Assembly: GCA_938027685.1 (NCBI GenBank)
Contig: CALJAM010000009.1
Coordinates: 62,001-126,000 of the forward strand
Source: an uncultured Bryobacteraceae bacterium
GTDB taxonomy: Bacteria; Acidobacteriota; Terriglobia; Bryobacterales; Bryobacteraceae
Direction: 5' to 3'
Length of the DNA: 64,000 bases
The position numbers and the translations under genes were made by a program. The notes below the pieces were generated by a model that saw only the letters and a program-made list of their open reading frames with translations, was not told the origin of the DNA and did no database searches. Shown here one piece after another: positions 56,942 through 64,000 of the stretch. Positions within the stretch are counted from its first letter, which is position 1. Each line of letters opens with the position of its first letter.

Positions 56942-57367
56942 TCAATCAAGGGGGAAGAAGACGTCGAAGATCACCCGCGTCGAAGGATTGTAGACAATGA
57001 TCCGGCCGGCAATCGCGCCGCGTACGAGGCCGCTGCGGAGAGGCGCCAGCCGGCGTTCGATCTCGAACGGGATAGGCACGATGCGCTTCTCGAGCCCCGG
57101 CGGCAGGCGGCCTTTGCGAACAAGTTGTTTTTCAAGGCCCGGGGGCAGGTCTCCCGCGCGCTTGGCCAGGCCTGGCGGCAGATCGGGGCCGAAGCTTCTG
57201 GCCCATTCCCGCAGGATCTCCCTGTCCTGTGCGGTGAGAATGGCAACCGCGACCCCCGCGGCGGTCTTGCCTGTCTGCTCCCGCGCACGGCCTTTGCCTT
57301 TCTCCTGCCACGGGTTCGCCAGGGGCACGAGCAGAGACAAACCAGCGAAGAGATCCCTGCGCAGCAT
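56942..57367 (-). CDS. Secreted CigR/RcnB-like protein with LPPGL repeats
   Basis: A 141-residue exported protein. The signal peptide (RRDLFAGLSLLVPLA) is followed by a basic stretch and three near-repeats of LPPGL(A/E)K at about residues 62-96, spaced by 14-residue units. The C-terminus (GAIAGRIIVYNPSTRVIFDVF) has the strand pair seen in CigR and RcnB-like periplasmic proteins. CigR is an inhibitory factor in Salmonella and RcnB modulates nickel/cobalt export in E. coli; neither role should be assumed. It starts the minus-strand set that continues with the CcmH-like gene. Confidence 0.7.
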   Translation of the reverse strand: MLRRDLFAGLSLLVPLANPWQEKGKGRAREQTGKTAAGVAVAILTAQDREILREWARSFGPDLPPGLAKRAGDLPPGLEKQLVRKGRLPPGLEKRIVPIPFEIERRLAPLRSGLVRGAIAGRIIVYNPSTRVIFDVFFPLD

Positions 57368-58435
57368 AGTGCACTTTCCTTTGCCCGGCGCTACGGTTTG
57401 CGTCTCACTCTACCACAATGCGCTAAACGTTACCGGATAGGGTAGCACGAGACCGCCCGGCGTTCGGCATTGCCCGGCTAACCCAGCCATCCCGGGCGCG
57501 GCTATCTCGAAAATTCAAGCCTTCCCCTCGCTGAGAATTCGCCGCTTAGGCGGGTCGTTCAAAAGCTTTGTTTTCTACTCCTCAACCAACAAAGCGCAAT
57601 AGACTCGACGCGGCAGCGGCAGTTATCACAAAGCTTCCCCGAAACTTCGTTCGTTTCGTGCGCCCTTGTCAACGTCACGGCTTTGGCGGGCAGCGGCCAC
57701 CCGGCCTAGGGCAGGTCTCTGCCAGGCGTCAGAAGGTTCGCATGGGAGGCGTTGCTTCCTGCGCTCCGCAGAAGATGACTGAACGCTGCTCGGCTTTCCG
57801 TGCGCGGGCGAGGAGGCGTCCGGTACGATGCCGCCACCCATTCCGCACCGCGGTCTCGGACGCATCCACAGCCCGGTGCCGTTCGTGCGACCGGTCGCCG
57901 GAGAAGGGCCGCCGATGGACCGGTAAAGAGCGGCCGGCCAAAAGTGTGGAGTCCGCCTGCTTGCAGGATTGCAAGCTGCCTCCCATGCCGCCGTAGGTTC
58001 GCCGGACGGACCGTCGTGCCCGAGTTGCGCGGACGTCGTCGGAGGTGCAACGGACTACGGTGCGCCCCGCCCTGGACGAGGGTTTGGCGCAGTCCGCCGC
58101 TGAGTCGCCCTGGATGGGGAAGGGGGAGGCGCTATTAGGAACGGGCGTGCTCGCGTCAACCGCGGATGGATGAAGGACGGTGTATGGCCGTAGCTAGGTG
58201 GCTGCCGGACGCCCGAATCTGCTGCACCGCTCGCCCAGCGAAGCGGGCGCGCTCTCCTTAAGCAGCACAATGGCAGCAAGGCATGAGTCCCCGGGCGCTT
58301 TTGGCGCGCATCGCCAAGAGGATACGGCGAGACCGCGCGCTGCCGATGGGTACGACGGCATCCTTAGACAAGAAACGCTCGCGAGGGGCTCGCTTGACAG
58401 TGCAGCATGGTCTCCGGTAACAATGGCAGCTACGC
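57368..58435. other. 1.07 kb stretch without a convincing gene
   Basis: This is the longest gap in the window. Open frames of up to 140 codons exist on both strands, but their composition (many Arg, Cys and Pro, few hydrophobic runs) does not look like protein. A 7-bp hairpin GCTTGCA-GGAT-TGCAAGC is at 57959-57976. The permease promoter is at its right end. I found no tRNA, terminator or repeat that explains the rest. Decayed genes are possible. Confidence 0.55.
58394..58424 (+). promoter_or_regulatory. Promoter of lactate permease
   Basis: TTGACA at 58394-58399 is followed, after 18-19 bases, by TAACAAT ending at 58424. The predicted start point is only a few bases before the ATG at 58436, and there is no Shine-Dalgarno sequence, so the transcript may be almost leaderless. 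The -10 is a weak match. Confidence 0.5.
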
Positions 58436-60067
58436 ATGTGGAGGCAGAACTACACACCAGTGGCCGACAGTCTGGCGCTTTCCGCCGTCGTGGCGGCGGC
58501 GCCGGTTTTCGTGTTGCTTTACTTGCTGGGGGTCAAGCGGAAGCCCGCCTGGGTGGCCGCGTTGAGCGGGCTGGGGACAGCAGCGATCGTGGCCTTGGTT
58601 GCCTACCGGATGCCCGCGAGCACGGTGGCGGCAGCGACGACTTACGGCGCCGCCTTCGGTCTGTTTCCAATCGGCTGGGTCGTTTTCTGCGCCATTTTGC
58701 TTTACCGCATCACGTTGGAAACCGGAAAGTTCGAGATCGTCAAGGACTCGGTGGGCGGTCTGACGGACGACCGCCGGATCCAGGCGCTCCTGATTGCCTT
58801 CGCATTCGGAGCCTTCATCGAGGGGGCGGCCGGCTTTGGGACGCCGGTGGCTGTGGCTGCGGCCATGTTGGCTGGGCTGGGTTTTTCGCCTTTTTACGCT
58901 GCCGGCATCTGCCTGCTGGCAAATACGGCTCCGGTGGCTTTCGGATCCATCGGCACGCCCATCTTGACGCTGGCCACGGTCACCGGCCTGCCCATGGACA
59001 AGCTGAGTGCGGCTACAGGGCGCATATGCGCGCCCGTGTCGCTCATCGTGCCCGCCTACCTGATCATGGTCATGGGCGGCTGGCGGGTGATGAAGCCCGT
59101 GCTGCCTGCTGTGGCCGCCTGCGGCCTGAGCTTTGCCGGGATGCAGTTCGTGGCCTCCAACTGGATCGGGCCGCAGTTGACCGATATCCTTAGTTCGCTG
59201 GCTACAATCGGCGCGCTCATCCTGCTTCTGGTGGTCTGGAAGCCGCGCGATCGTTTCGAATTCGAAAACGCGGATCCGCAGCCCACGGTACTACGTAGAC
59301 ACAGCCGGCGTGAACTTCTGCTGGCGTGGGGTCCGTACGCTTTCCTCGTCATCCTCGTCCTGTTGTGGGGCTGGCCGCCAGTGCGGGGCTTCCTGAATTC
59401 CTACCGGATCGAGTTCGCCTGGCCGGCGCTGCACCATTCGATCGAAAGGATGCCGCCGGTCACGCCCGCTCCCTCGCCCTATCCCGCGGTTTACAACTTC
59501 AACTGGCTGGCCGCCTCGGGTACCGCCTGCCTGTTTGCAGCACTGCTCTCGGCTTTGCTTTTGCGAATGGGGCCGCTCCGGTTCGGACGCGTGTTTTGGG
59601 CCACGTGTAAGCAACTCGCCTTGCCTGAGCTCACCATCGCCGCCGTCTTAGGATTGGCCTTCTTGATGAACTACTCGGGCGCTACGGCCACGCTGGGCCT
59701 GGCCTTCGCCGCAACCGGCGCTCTCTTTCCCTTCTTTAGCGCGATGTTGGGCTGGCTCGGGGTTTTTCTTACGGGCTCGGACACGTCAGCCAACGCTTTG
59801 TTCGGCAACTTGCAGGTGATCACCGCGGGCCGGCTCGGTTTCAACCCGGTGCTTATGGCGGCCTCGAATTCAGCCGGTGGGGTTATGGGCAAGATGATCA
59901 GCCTGCAAAGCATCGCGGTAGCGGCCGCCGCCACCTCCATGGCTCGGGCCGACGAAGGGCGCCTCTTCCGCTTCACCCTCCGGCATAGCGTCCTGCTGGC
60001 GTCGCTGATCGGGCTGGTGACGGTATTCTATGCGTACGTCATGCCCGCCTGGGCGCCCGGGCTGTAA
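58436..60067 (+). CDS. L-lactate permease
   Basis: A 543-residue inner-membrane lactate/glycolate transporter of the LctP/LldP family, with about 12-14 helices. MWRQNYTPVADSLALSAVVAAAPV is the family N-terminus, and FGAFIEGAAGFGTPVAVAAAMLAGLGF, NTAPVAFGSIGTPI and GSDTSANALFGNLQVI are conserved. The last helix ends near AYVMPAWAPGL. It lies alone. No lactate dehydrogenase is adjacent, so the lactate must feed a dehydrogenase elsewhere. The nickel-pincer gene larB 50 kb away may relate to lactate but is not linked. Confidence 0.94.
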   Translation: MWRQNYTPVADSLALSAVVAAAPVFVLLYLLGVKRKPAWVAALSGLGTAAIVALVAYRMPASTVAAATTYGAAFGLFPIGWVVFCAILLYRITLETGKFEIVKDSVGGLTDDRRIQALLIAFAFGAFIEGAAGFGTPVAVAAAMLAGLGFSPFYAAGICLLANTAPVAFGSIGTPILTLATVTGLPMDKLSAATGRICAPVSLIVPAYLIMVMGGWRVMKPVLPAVAACGLSFAGMQFVASNWIGPQLTDILSSLATIGALILLLVVWKPRDRFEFENADPQPTVLRRHSRRELLLAWGPYAFLVILVLLWGWPPVRGFLNSYRIEFAWPALHHSIERMPPVTPAPSPYPAVYNFNWLAASGTACLFAALLSALLLRMGPLRFGRVFWATCKQLALPELTIAAVLGLAFLMNYSGATATLGLAFAATGALFPFFSAMLGWLGVFLTGSDTSANALFGNLQVITAGRLGFNPVLMAASNSAGGVMGKMISLQSIAVAAAATSMARADEGRLFRFTLRHSVLLASLIGLVTVFYAYVMPAWAPGL

Positions 60068-60072
60068 CGGGT

Positions 60073-60834
60073 TCAGCGAAGTCCTGCCCGGCGACGCCGG
60101 GTTTCGAAGAGGGTCAGTGTGACCAACCCGAGGGCCGGCAACATCAACGTCGACGGCTCCGGAACGGGACTGGGATCCGCAGGCTCCTGGAAGGGCTCGG
60201 CGGAACCCAGCCGCAGCCAGAGCCGAGGCCGTTCATCGGAGTTCCCGTTGGCCGAGAAGATCAGCGAACCGCGCACGTCGAGGTTGCCGAATAGACCCTG
60301 GCTGTCGGTGAATAGCACTTGCAGCACGGAGTTGCCGCTGGTGAAAGTGCCGAAGGAGACCCCGTTGACGGAAAGATCTTGAGCTGTCGCCGTAGCGGGA
60401 CCGTTGCCTTGGTTGTTGCCTTGGATGAAAAGGTTCAGATAGCGGAAACTGCGGCCGGCCAGCGAGGCCGATACGTGAATTGCCGATTCGCCCGGTTCGA
60501 AGGCGCCGTTCCGATTGAAGTCGATGCTCCAAATAGTCGTGCCCGTCGCGTAAAGGTACTGAAGGTGGAACGGGTAAGGATTGCCGTAGGACCAGACGGG
60601 CGCGCCGTAGGGATTCATGTACGTCGGCGCGTTGTCCGGGCTGAACAGAGCGGCCTCCCACCCCGTGCGGCCGTTTCGCGCTTGAGCCACGATGTCCCAG
60701 GGGCCTGAAAATGGATCCACACTCAGGATCGGTGTGGCGCCGAGCGTCCCCGCCAGAATGGCGGCCAGCAGCCCGTGCCGCAACCACCGGCGGGCGCGAC
60801 AGATAGGAAAGCTGATAGCGAAGGGCGGACGCAT
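60073..60834 (-). CDS. PEP-CTERM sorting-signal protein
   Basis: A secreted protein of about 253 residues. After a signal peptide with a basic start (RARRWLRHGLLAAILAGTLG), the body is beta-rich. The C-terminus SPVPEPSTLMLPALGLVTLTLFETRRRR has the Pro-Glu-Pro motif, one hydrophobic helix and a basic tail, the signal for exosortase-dependent sorting to the envelope. No exosortase gene is in the window. The start is uncertain: ATG at 60834, with 60864 as alternative. It converges with the permease across a five-base gap. Confidence 0.82.
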   Translation of the reverse strand: MRPPFAISFPICRARRWLRHGLLAAILAGTLGATPILSVDPFSGPWDIVAQARNGRTGWEAALFSPDNAPTYMNPYGAPVWSYGNPYPFHLQYLYATGTTIWSIDFNRNGAFEPGESAIHVSASLAGRSFRYLNLFIQGNNQGNGPATATAQDLSVNGVSFGTFTSGNSVLQVLFTDSQGLFGNLDVRGSLIFSANGNSDERPRLWLRLGSAEPFQEPADPSPVPEPSTLMLPALGLVTLTLFETRRRRAGLR

Positions 60835-61003
60835 GCGTAGCACAAAGTTGCGCACGTAATACATTCTCGGGTGGCTTTGTCTGACAAGCAATCCCTCGGT
60901 GGTACTAGGAGTTACGCAACCGGGTCAGAGCACTGGCGCCGACCCGTTGAGAGGCTGAACCGTCCGTCTGCACCAAAACCATAAGGAGCAGGAGGTCCTG
61001 GGC

Positions 61004-62185
61004 ATGGCGATGGTCGCCGGCCGTATGACGCGCGAAGAGGAGCTTTATTGGCTCGCCTTGCGCATGACGCCGGGATTGGGGACGCGCTGGATGGCTCGGC
61101 TGATCGAGCATTTCCGCACGCCGCAGGCAGTCTTCGCGGCCCCACGCAGCGAGCTGGAAGCGCTGGGCCTGAGCGGCAGCGTGGCCCAGAGCCTGGCCAG
61201 CGGCTGCGCCTTCGAAGACGCCGTCATCCAACAGGAGAAAATGCGTGCCGCAGGCGCCGTGGCTCTCACCCTGAACGATGATCGCTACCCTTGGCGACTC
61301 CGCGAAATCTTCGATCCGCCGGTGGTCCTGTTCGCCAAGGGGAGCCTCGAAGTGCTGGATTCGGTAATGCTGGCGGTGGTGGGAACGCGCCGCGCGACTC
61401 CGTACGGGCTGGCTGCCACCGAGCGGCTGACGGGCGATCTGGCTCGCGCAGGTCTGGTCATCGTCAGCGGTATGGCCCGCGGCATTGACACGGCCGCCCA
61501 CAAAGCGGCGCTAGCCGCGGGCGCGCCCACCGTGGCTGTGCTGGGTTGCGGCGTGGACGTGGTCTATCCCGTGGAGAATCGGCGCTTGGCCGAGCAGATC
61601 GCCGCGCGTGGCCTCCTGCTTTCGGAGTTCCCCATGGGGACCCCGGCGTATCCGCAGAATTTCCCCATCCGCAACCGCATCATCAGCGGGCTCAGCGCGG
61701 GCGTGCTCGTGGTGGAAGGCGCTCAATACAGCGGCAGCTCGATCACGGCGCGGCTGGCGCTGGAACAGAACCGGGAGGTCTTCGCCGTGCCCGGCAACAT
61801 CACCTCCCGCATGAGTTGGGGACCGAATCTGCTCATCAAGCAGGGCGCCAAGCTGGTGCAGGACGCCGACGACGTCCTCGTGGAGTTGTCGCTCGAAGAT
61901 CGCCAGCGCCTAGCCCTGGAAGCGGAAGGGCGACTGTTCGGCGTGCCCGGGATGCGCGAACGCCGCGCCGATACGAACGACGCCGTCAGCGATGCGGCGC
62001 GTCGCGTGCTGGCCCGTCTGCGCGTCGATGAAGCGACGCATCTGGACCGACTGCTGGAAGCCTTCGAGGAGTTGAGCTCCTCGGAGATCGTCGCGGCATT
62101 GTTCGAGCTCGAGATGGCCGGACTCGTGCGCCAACTCCCCGGGAAGAATTTTGTTAAAGTGTGGGGAGAGTCCCGGTCCTCGTGA
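61004..62185 (+). CDS. dprA: DNA processing protein DprA
   Basis: Loads RecA onto incoming single-stranded DNA in natural transformation. The 393-residue protein has a short N-terminal SAM-like region (YWLALRMTPGLGTRWMARL), the Rossmann-like core (VVGTRRATPYGLAATERL, IVSGMARGIDTAAHKAAL, VLGCGVDVVYPVENRRL, SGLSAGVLVVEGAQYSGSSI) and a C-terminal winged helix. The start at 61004 has GGAGG about nine bases upstream; ATGs at 61010 and 61025 are close alternatives. It lies 58 bases before topA, the common neighbour order. Confidence 0.95.
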   Translation: MAMVAGRMTREEELYWLALRMTPGLGTRWMARLIEHFRTPQAVFAAPRSELEALGLSGSVAQSLASGCAFEDAVIQQEKMRAAGAVALTLNDDRYPWRLREIFDPPVVLFAKGSLEVLDSVMLAVVGTRRATPYGLAATERLTGDLARAGLVIVSGMARGIDTAAHKAALAAGAPTVAVLGCGVDVVYPVENRRLAEQIAARGLLLSEFPMGTPAYPQNFPIRNRIISGLSAGVLVVEGAQYSGSSITARLALEQNREVFAVPGNITSRMSWGPNLLIKQGAKLVQDADDVLVELSLEDRQRLALEAEGRLFGVPGMRERRADTNDAVSDAARRVLARLRVDEATHLDRLLEAFEELSSSEIVAALFELEMAGLVRQLPGKNFVKVWGESRSS

Positions 62186-62243
62186 AGCATCCCGCTGGAC
62201 CGGCGCCGGCGCGAGCCGGCCGCTTCCGCTTCTTCTTCGTCGT

Positions 62244-64000
62244 ATGGCGAAATCGCTGGTCATTGTTGAATCTCCGGCCAAGGCCCGCACGATCAGCAAG
62301 TATCTGGGCAAAGACTTCGTGGTGAAGGCCTCGCTCGGGCACATCAAGGACCTACCCAAGAACGAGTTGGCCGTGGACATCGAGCACGATTTCAAGCCCA
62401 CCTACGTGCTGATCGAGGGCAAGAAGAAGCTGCTTCAGGAAATCAAACAGGCGGCGAAGAAGGCCGAGCGCATTTATCTGGCGGCCGACCCGGACCGCGA
62501 GGGCGAAGCCATCTGCTATCACCTCCAGCAGGAACTCGAAGGCAAGCGCAACGGCGGCCCCCCCATCCATCGGGTCATGTTTCACGAGATCACCGCCAAC
62601 GCGGTGCGTAAGGCGTTCGAGAACCCCGGCAGCGTCGATCTGCGGTTGGTCGAGGCCCAACAGGCGCGCCGCATTTTGGACCGACTGGTCGGCTACAAGA
62701 TCTCGCCGCTGCTGTGGGACAAGGTTCGCCGGGGACTTTCGGCGGGGCGCGTGCAGACCGTTGCGCTGCGGCTCATCGTCGAGCGCGAGCGCGAGATTCG
62801 TAACTTCCAGAAGCGCGAGTACTGGACGATCGACGCCCACCTGCAGGCGCGCAAGCCGCCCGCCTTCACGGCGCGGCTGATCAAGCGCGACCGGCAAGCC
62901 GTCGAGATCCCCGACGAGGCCGCCGCCCGCGAGCTCGTGGCGCAACTGGAAGGCGCTACGTTCAAGGTCTCCTCGGTGGAGCGGCGCGAGAAGCGCCGGC
63001 AACCCCCGCCGCCCTTCATTACCTCCACCCTTCAGCAGGAGGCGGCGCGCAAGCTCCGCTTCAGCGTCAAGCGCACGATGGCCCTGGCGCAGCGCCTCTA
63101 CGAAGGCGTGGATCTGGGCGAGGAAGGCCCTGTGGGCCTGATCACCTACATGCGCACGGATTCGACGCGCGTCTCCGAAGAGGCGCTGGGGCAGGTGCGC
63201 GCGTTTATCGCCGAGAAGTTCGGGCGCGAGTACCTGCCCGAGACGCCCAACGTCTTCCGCAGCAAGAAAGAGGCTCAGGATGCGCACGAGGCCATTCGCC
63301 CCACTTCGCTGCGTTACACGCCCGAAGCGGTCGCGCCCTACCTGCAGGAAGACGAGCTGAAGCTCTATCGGCTGATCTGGCTACGTTTCATCGCTTCGCA
63401 GATGACTCCCGCGCTGTTCGATCAGACTACCATCGAAGTTACGGCGCGCGGCAAGGACGGGGCCGAGTACCTGTTCCGCGCCACCGGTTCGGTCCGCAAG
63501 TTCGAGGGCTTCATGGCGGTTTACGAGGAAGGGAAAGACCAGGCCGACGAAGAGGACGAGGAACTCAAGCACAAGTTGCCCGAGGTCCGCGAAGGCGAGA
63601 CGCTGAAGCTGCGCAAGCTCGTTCCCGAACAGCATTTCACCGAGCCGCCGCCGCGCTACACCGAGGCCAGCCTGGTCAAGCAATTGGAGGCGGACGGCGT
63701 GGGCCGGCCGTCTACGTACGCGACCATCCTCTCGACCATCCAGGAGCGTGGGTACGTGACCAAGCAAGGCGGCCGCTTCGTGCCTACCGAGCTGGGCATG
63801 GTCGTCACCGACCTGCTGGTGGAGAACTTCGACGACATCTTCGAGGTCCGCTACACGGCGCGGATGGAAGAGGAGTTGGACGAGATCGAAGAGGGCAAGC
63901 GGGACTGGCGTGAAGCAATGCGCGAGTTCTACGAAAAGTTCCAGAAGGACTTGGAGCGCGCCGAGCGCCAGATGACCAACCTCAAGGTGTTGGAGCGTCC
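62244..64000 (+). CDS. topA: DNA topoisomerase I, 3' end outside window
   Basis: Relaxes negative supercoils by single-strand passage. The frame begins MAKSLVIVESPAKARTISKYLG, the Toprim start, with DPDREGEAI of the Toprim acidic site following. Later come the VGYKISPLLWDKVRRGLSAGRVQ segment and the active-site Tyr in GLITYMRTDSTRVS. HEAIRPT and GVGRPSTYATI also match. About 585 codons are visible and the frame remains open at the right edge. It has no visible Shine-Dalgarno sequence; TTCGTCGT precedes the ATG. The position after dprA is the common one. Confidence 0.96.
   Translation, partial: MAKSLVIVESPAKARTISKYLGKDFVVKASLGHIKDLPKNELAVDIEHDFKPTYVLIEGKKKLLQEIKQAAKKAERIYLAADPDREGEAICYHLQQELEGKRNGGPPIHRVMFHEITANAVRKAFENPGSVDLRLVEAQQARRILDRLVGYKISPLLWDKVRRGLSAGRVQTVALRLIVEREREIRNFQKREYWTIDAHLQARKPPAFTARLIKRDRQAVEIPDEAAARELVAQLEGATFKVSSVERREKRRQPPPPFITSTLQQEAARKLRFSVKRTMALAQRLYEGVDLGEEGPVGLITYMRTDSTRVSEEALGQVRAFIAEKFGREYLPETPNVFRSKKEAQDAHEAIRPTSLRYTPEAVAPYLQEDELKLYRLIWLRFIASQMTPALFDQTTIEVTARGKDGAEYLFRATGSVRKFEGFMAVYEEGKDQADEEDEELKHKLPEVREGETLKLRKLVPEQHFTEPPPRYTEASLVKQLEADGVGRPSTYATILSTIQERGYVTKQGGRFVPTELGMVVTDLLVENFDDIFEVRYTARMEEELDEIEEGKRDWREAMREFYEKFQKDLERAERQMTNLKVLER

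Noticed and set aside
57706-58050. Minus-strand 114-codon frame in the long gap
   Set aside because: Composition is Arg-, Pro- and Cys-rich, no family resemblance and no ribosome binding site.

Overview
The window is about 64 kb of GC-rich, densely coding chromosomal DNA. It reads as an Acidobacteriota genome, most likely a relative of Bryobacterales / Candidatus Solibacter. This is inferred from gene content, not from a marker search. The pointers are two Oar-type TonB-dependent receptors with an N-terminal carboxypeptidase-regulatory domain, a secreted DUF5107-TPR protein, a PEP-CTERM protein, a fused branched-chain 2-oxoacid dehydrogenase E1, a PEGA-domain Ser/Thr kinase and many secreted proteins typical of that phylum. 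I see no prophage, insertion sequence, CRISPR array or rRNA operon. One tRNA gene is present.

Layout. 1-3 kb (minus strand): galT, an inositol-monophosphatase-like gene and galE, a Leloir galactose operon whose galE runs off the left edge. 3.5-6.7 kb (minus): a compact set of amrS, an orphan betaine-type binding protein, a DUF192 lipoprotein and larB. 6.9-11.3 kb (plus): alpha-glucan phosphorylase, a zinc-ribbon protein and a zinc alcohol dehydrogenase. 11.3-15.5 kb (minus): a secreted amidohydrolase translationally coupled to a DUF5107-TPR protein, then tRNA-Gly(GCC). 15.8-19.2 kb (plus): a TIGR01777 epimerase, then efp, a DUF3467 gene and a GT-C glycosyltransferase in close order. 19.2-23.8 kb (minus): a prepilin peptidase, a beta-propeller protein and an S55 (SpoIVB-type) peptidase. 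23.9-29.8 kb (plus): an Oar-like receptor and an S9 peptidase. 29.9-35.1 kb: a divergent Hfq, thioesterase, Cys-containing protein, ssb, a secreted protein plus methyltransferase pair, and purD. 35.2-39.4 kb: mnmG, thiG and a porin. 39.5-44.3 kb (plus): TadG-like protein, sigma-54 activator, rpmI, rplT, a coiled-coil gene, zapA and citrate synthase. 44.4-51.7 kb: STAS protein, OmpR-type regulator, pentapeptide-repeat protein, second Oar-like receptor and serS. 51.8-57.4 kb: fused E1, a 0.7 kb gap, PEGA Ser/Thr kinase, CcmH-like protein and a CigR/RcnB-like protein. 57.4-58.4 kb: a 1.07 kb stretch without a convincing gene. 58.4-64 kb: lactate permease, PEP-CTERM protein, dprA and topA (cut by the right edge).

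Most of the window is housekeeping and carbon metabolism. Galactose goes through galT/galE, glucan through glgP, lactate through its permease, and branched-chain keto acids through E1 toward the citrate synthase step. Secreted and outer-membrane proteins for polymer uptake are interleaved with these. I found no clear new multi-gene system. The points most worth a second look are the EF-P whose modification-loop position carries Gln, the Hfq whose YKH motif reads YKP, the CcmH with adjacent Cys in place of CxxC, three consecutive strong hairpins between zapA and gltA, the S55 peptidase plus beta-propeller pair, a recurring pattern of -10 boxes almost touching start codons, and two long non-coding gaps.
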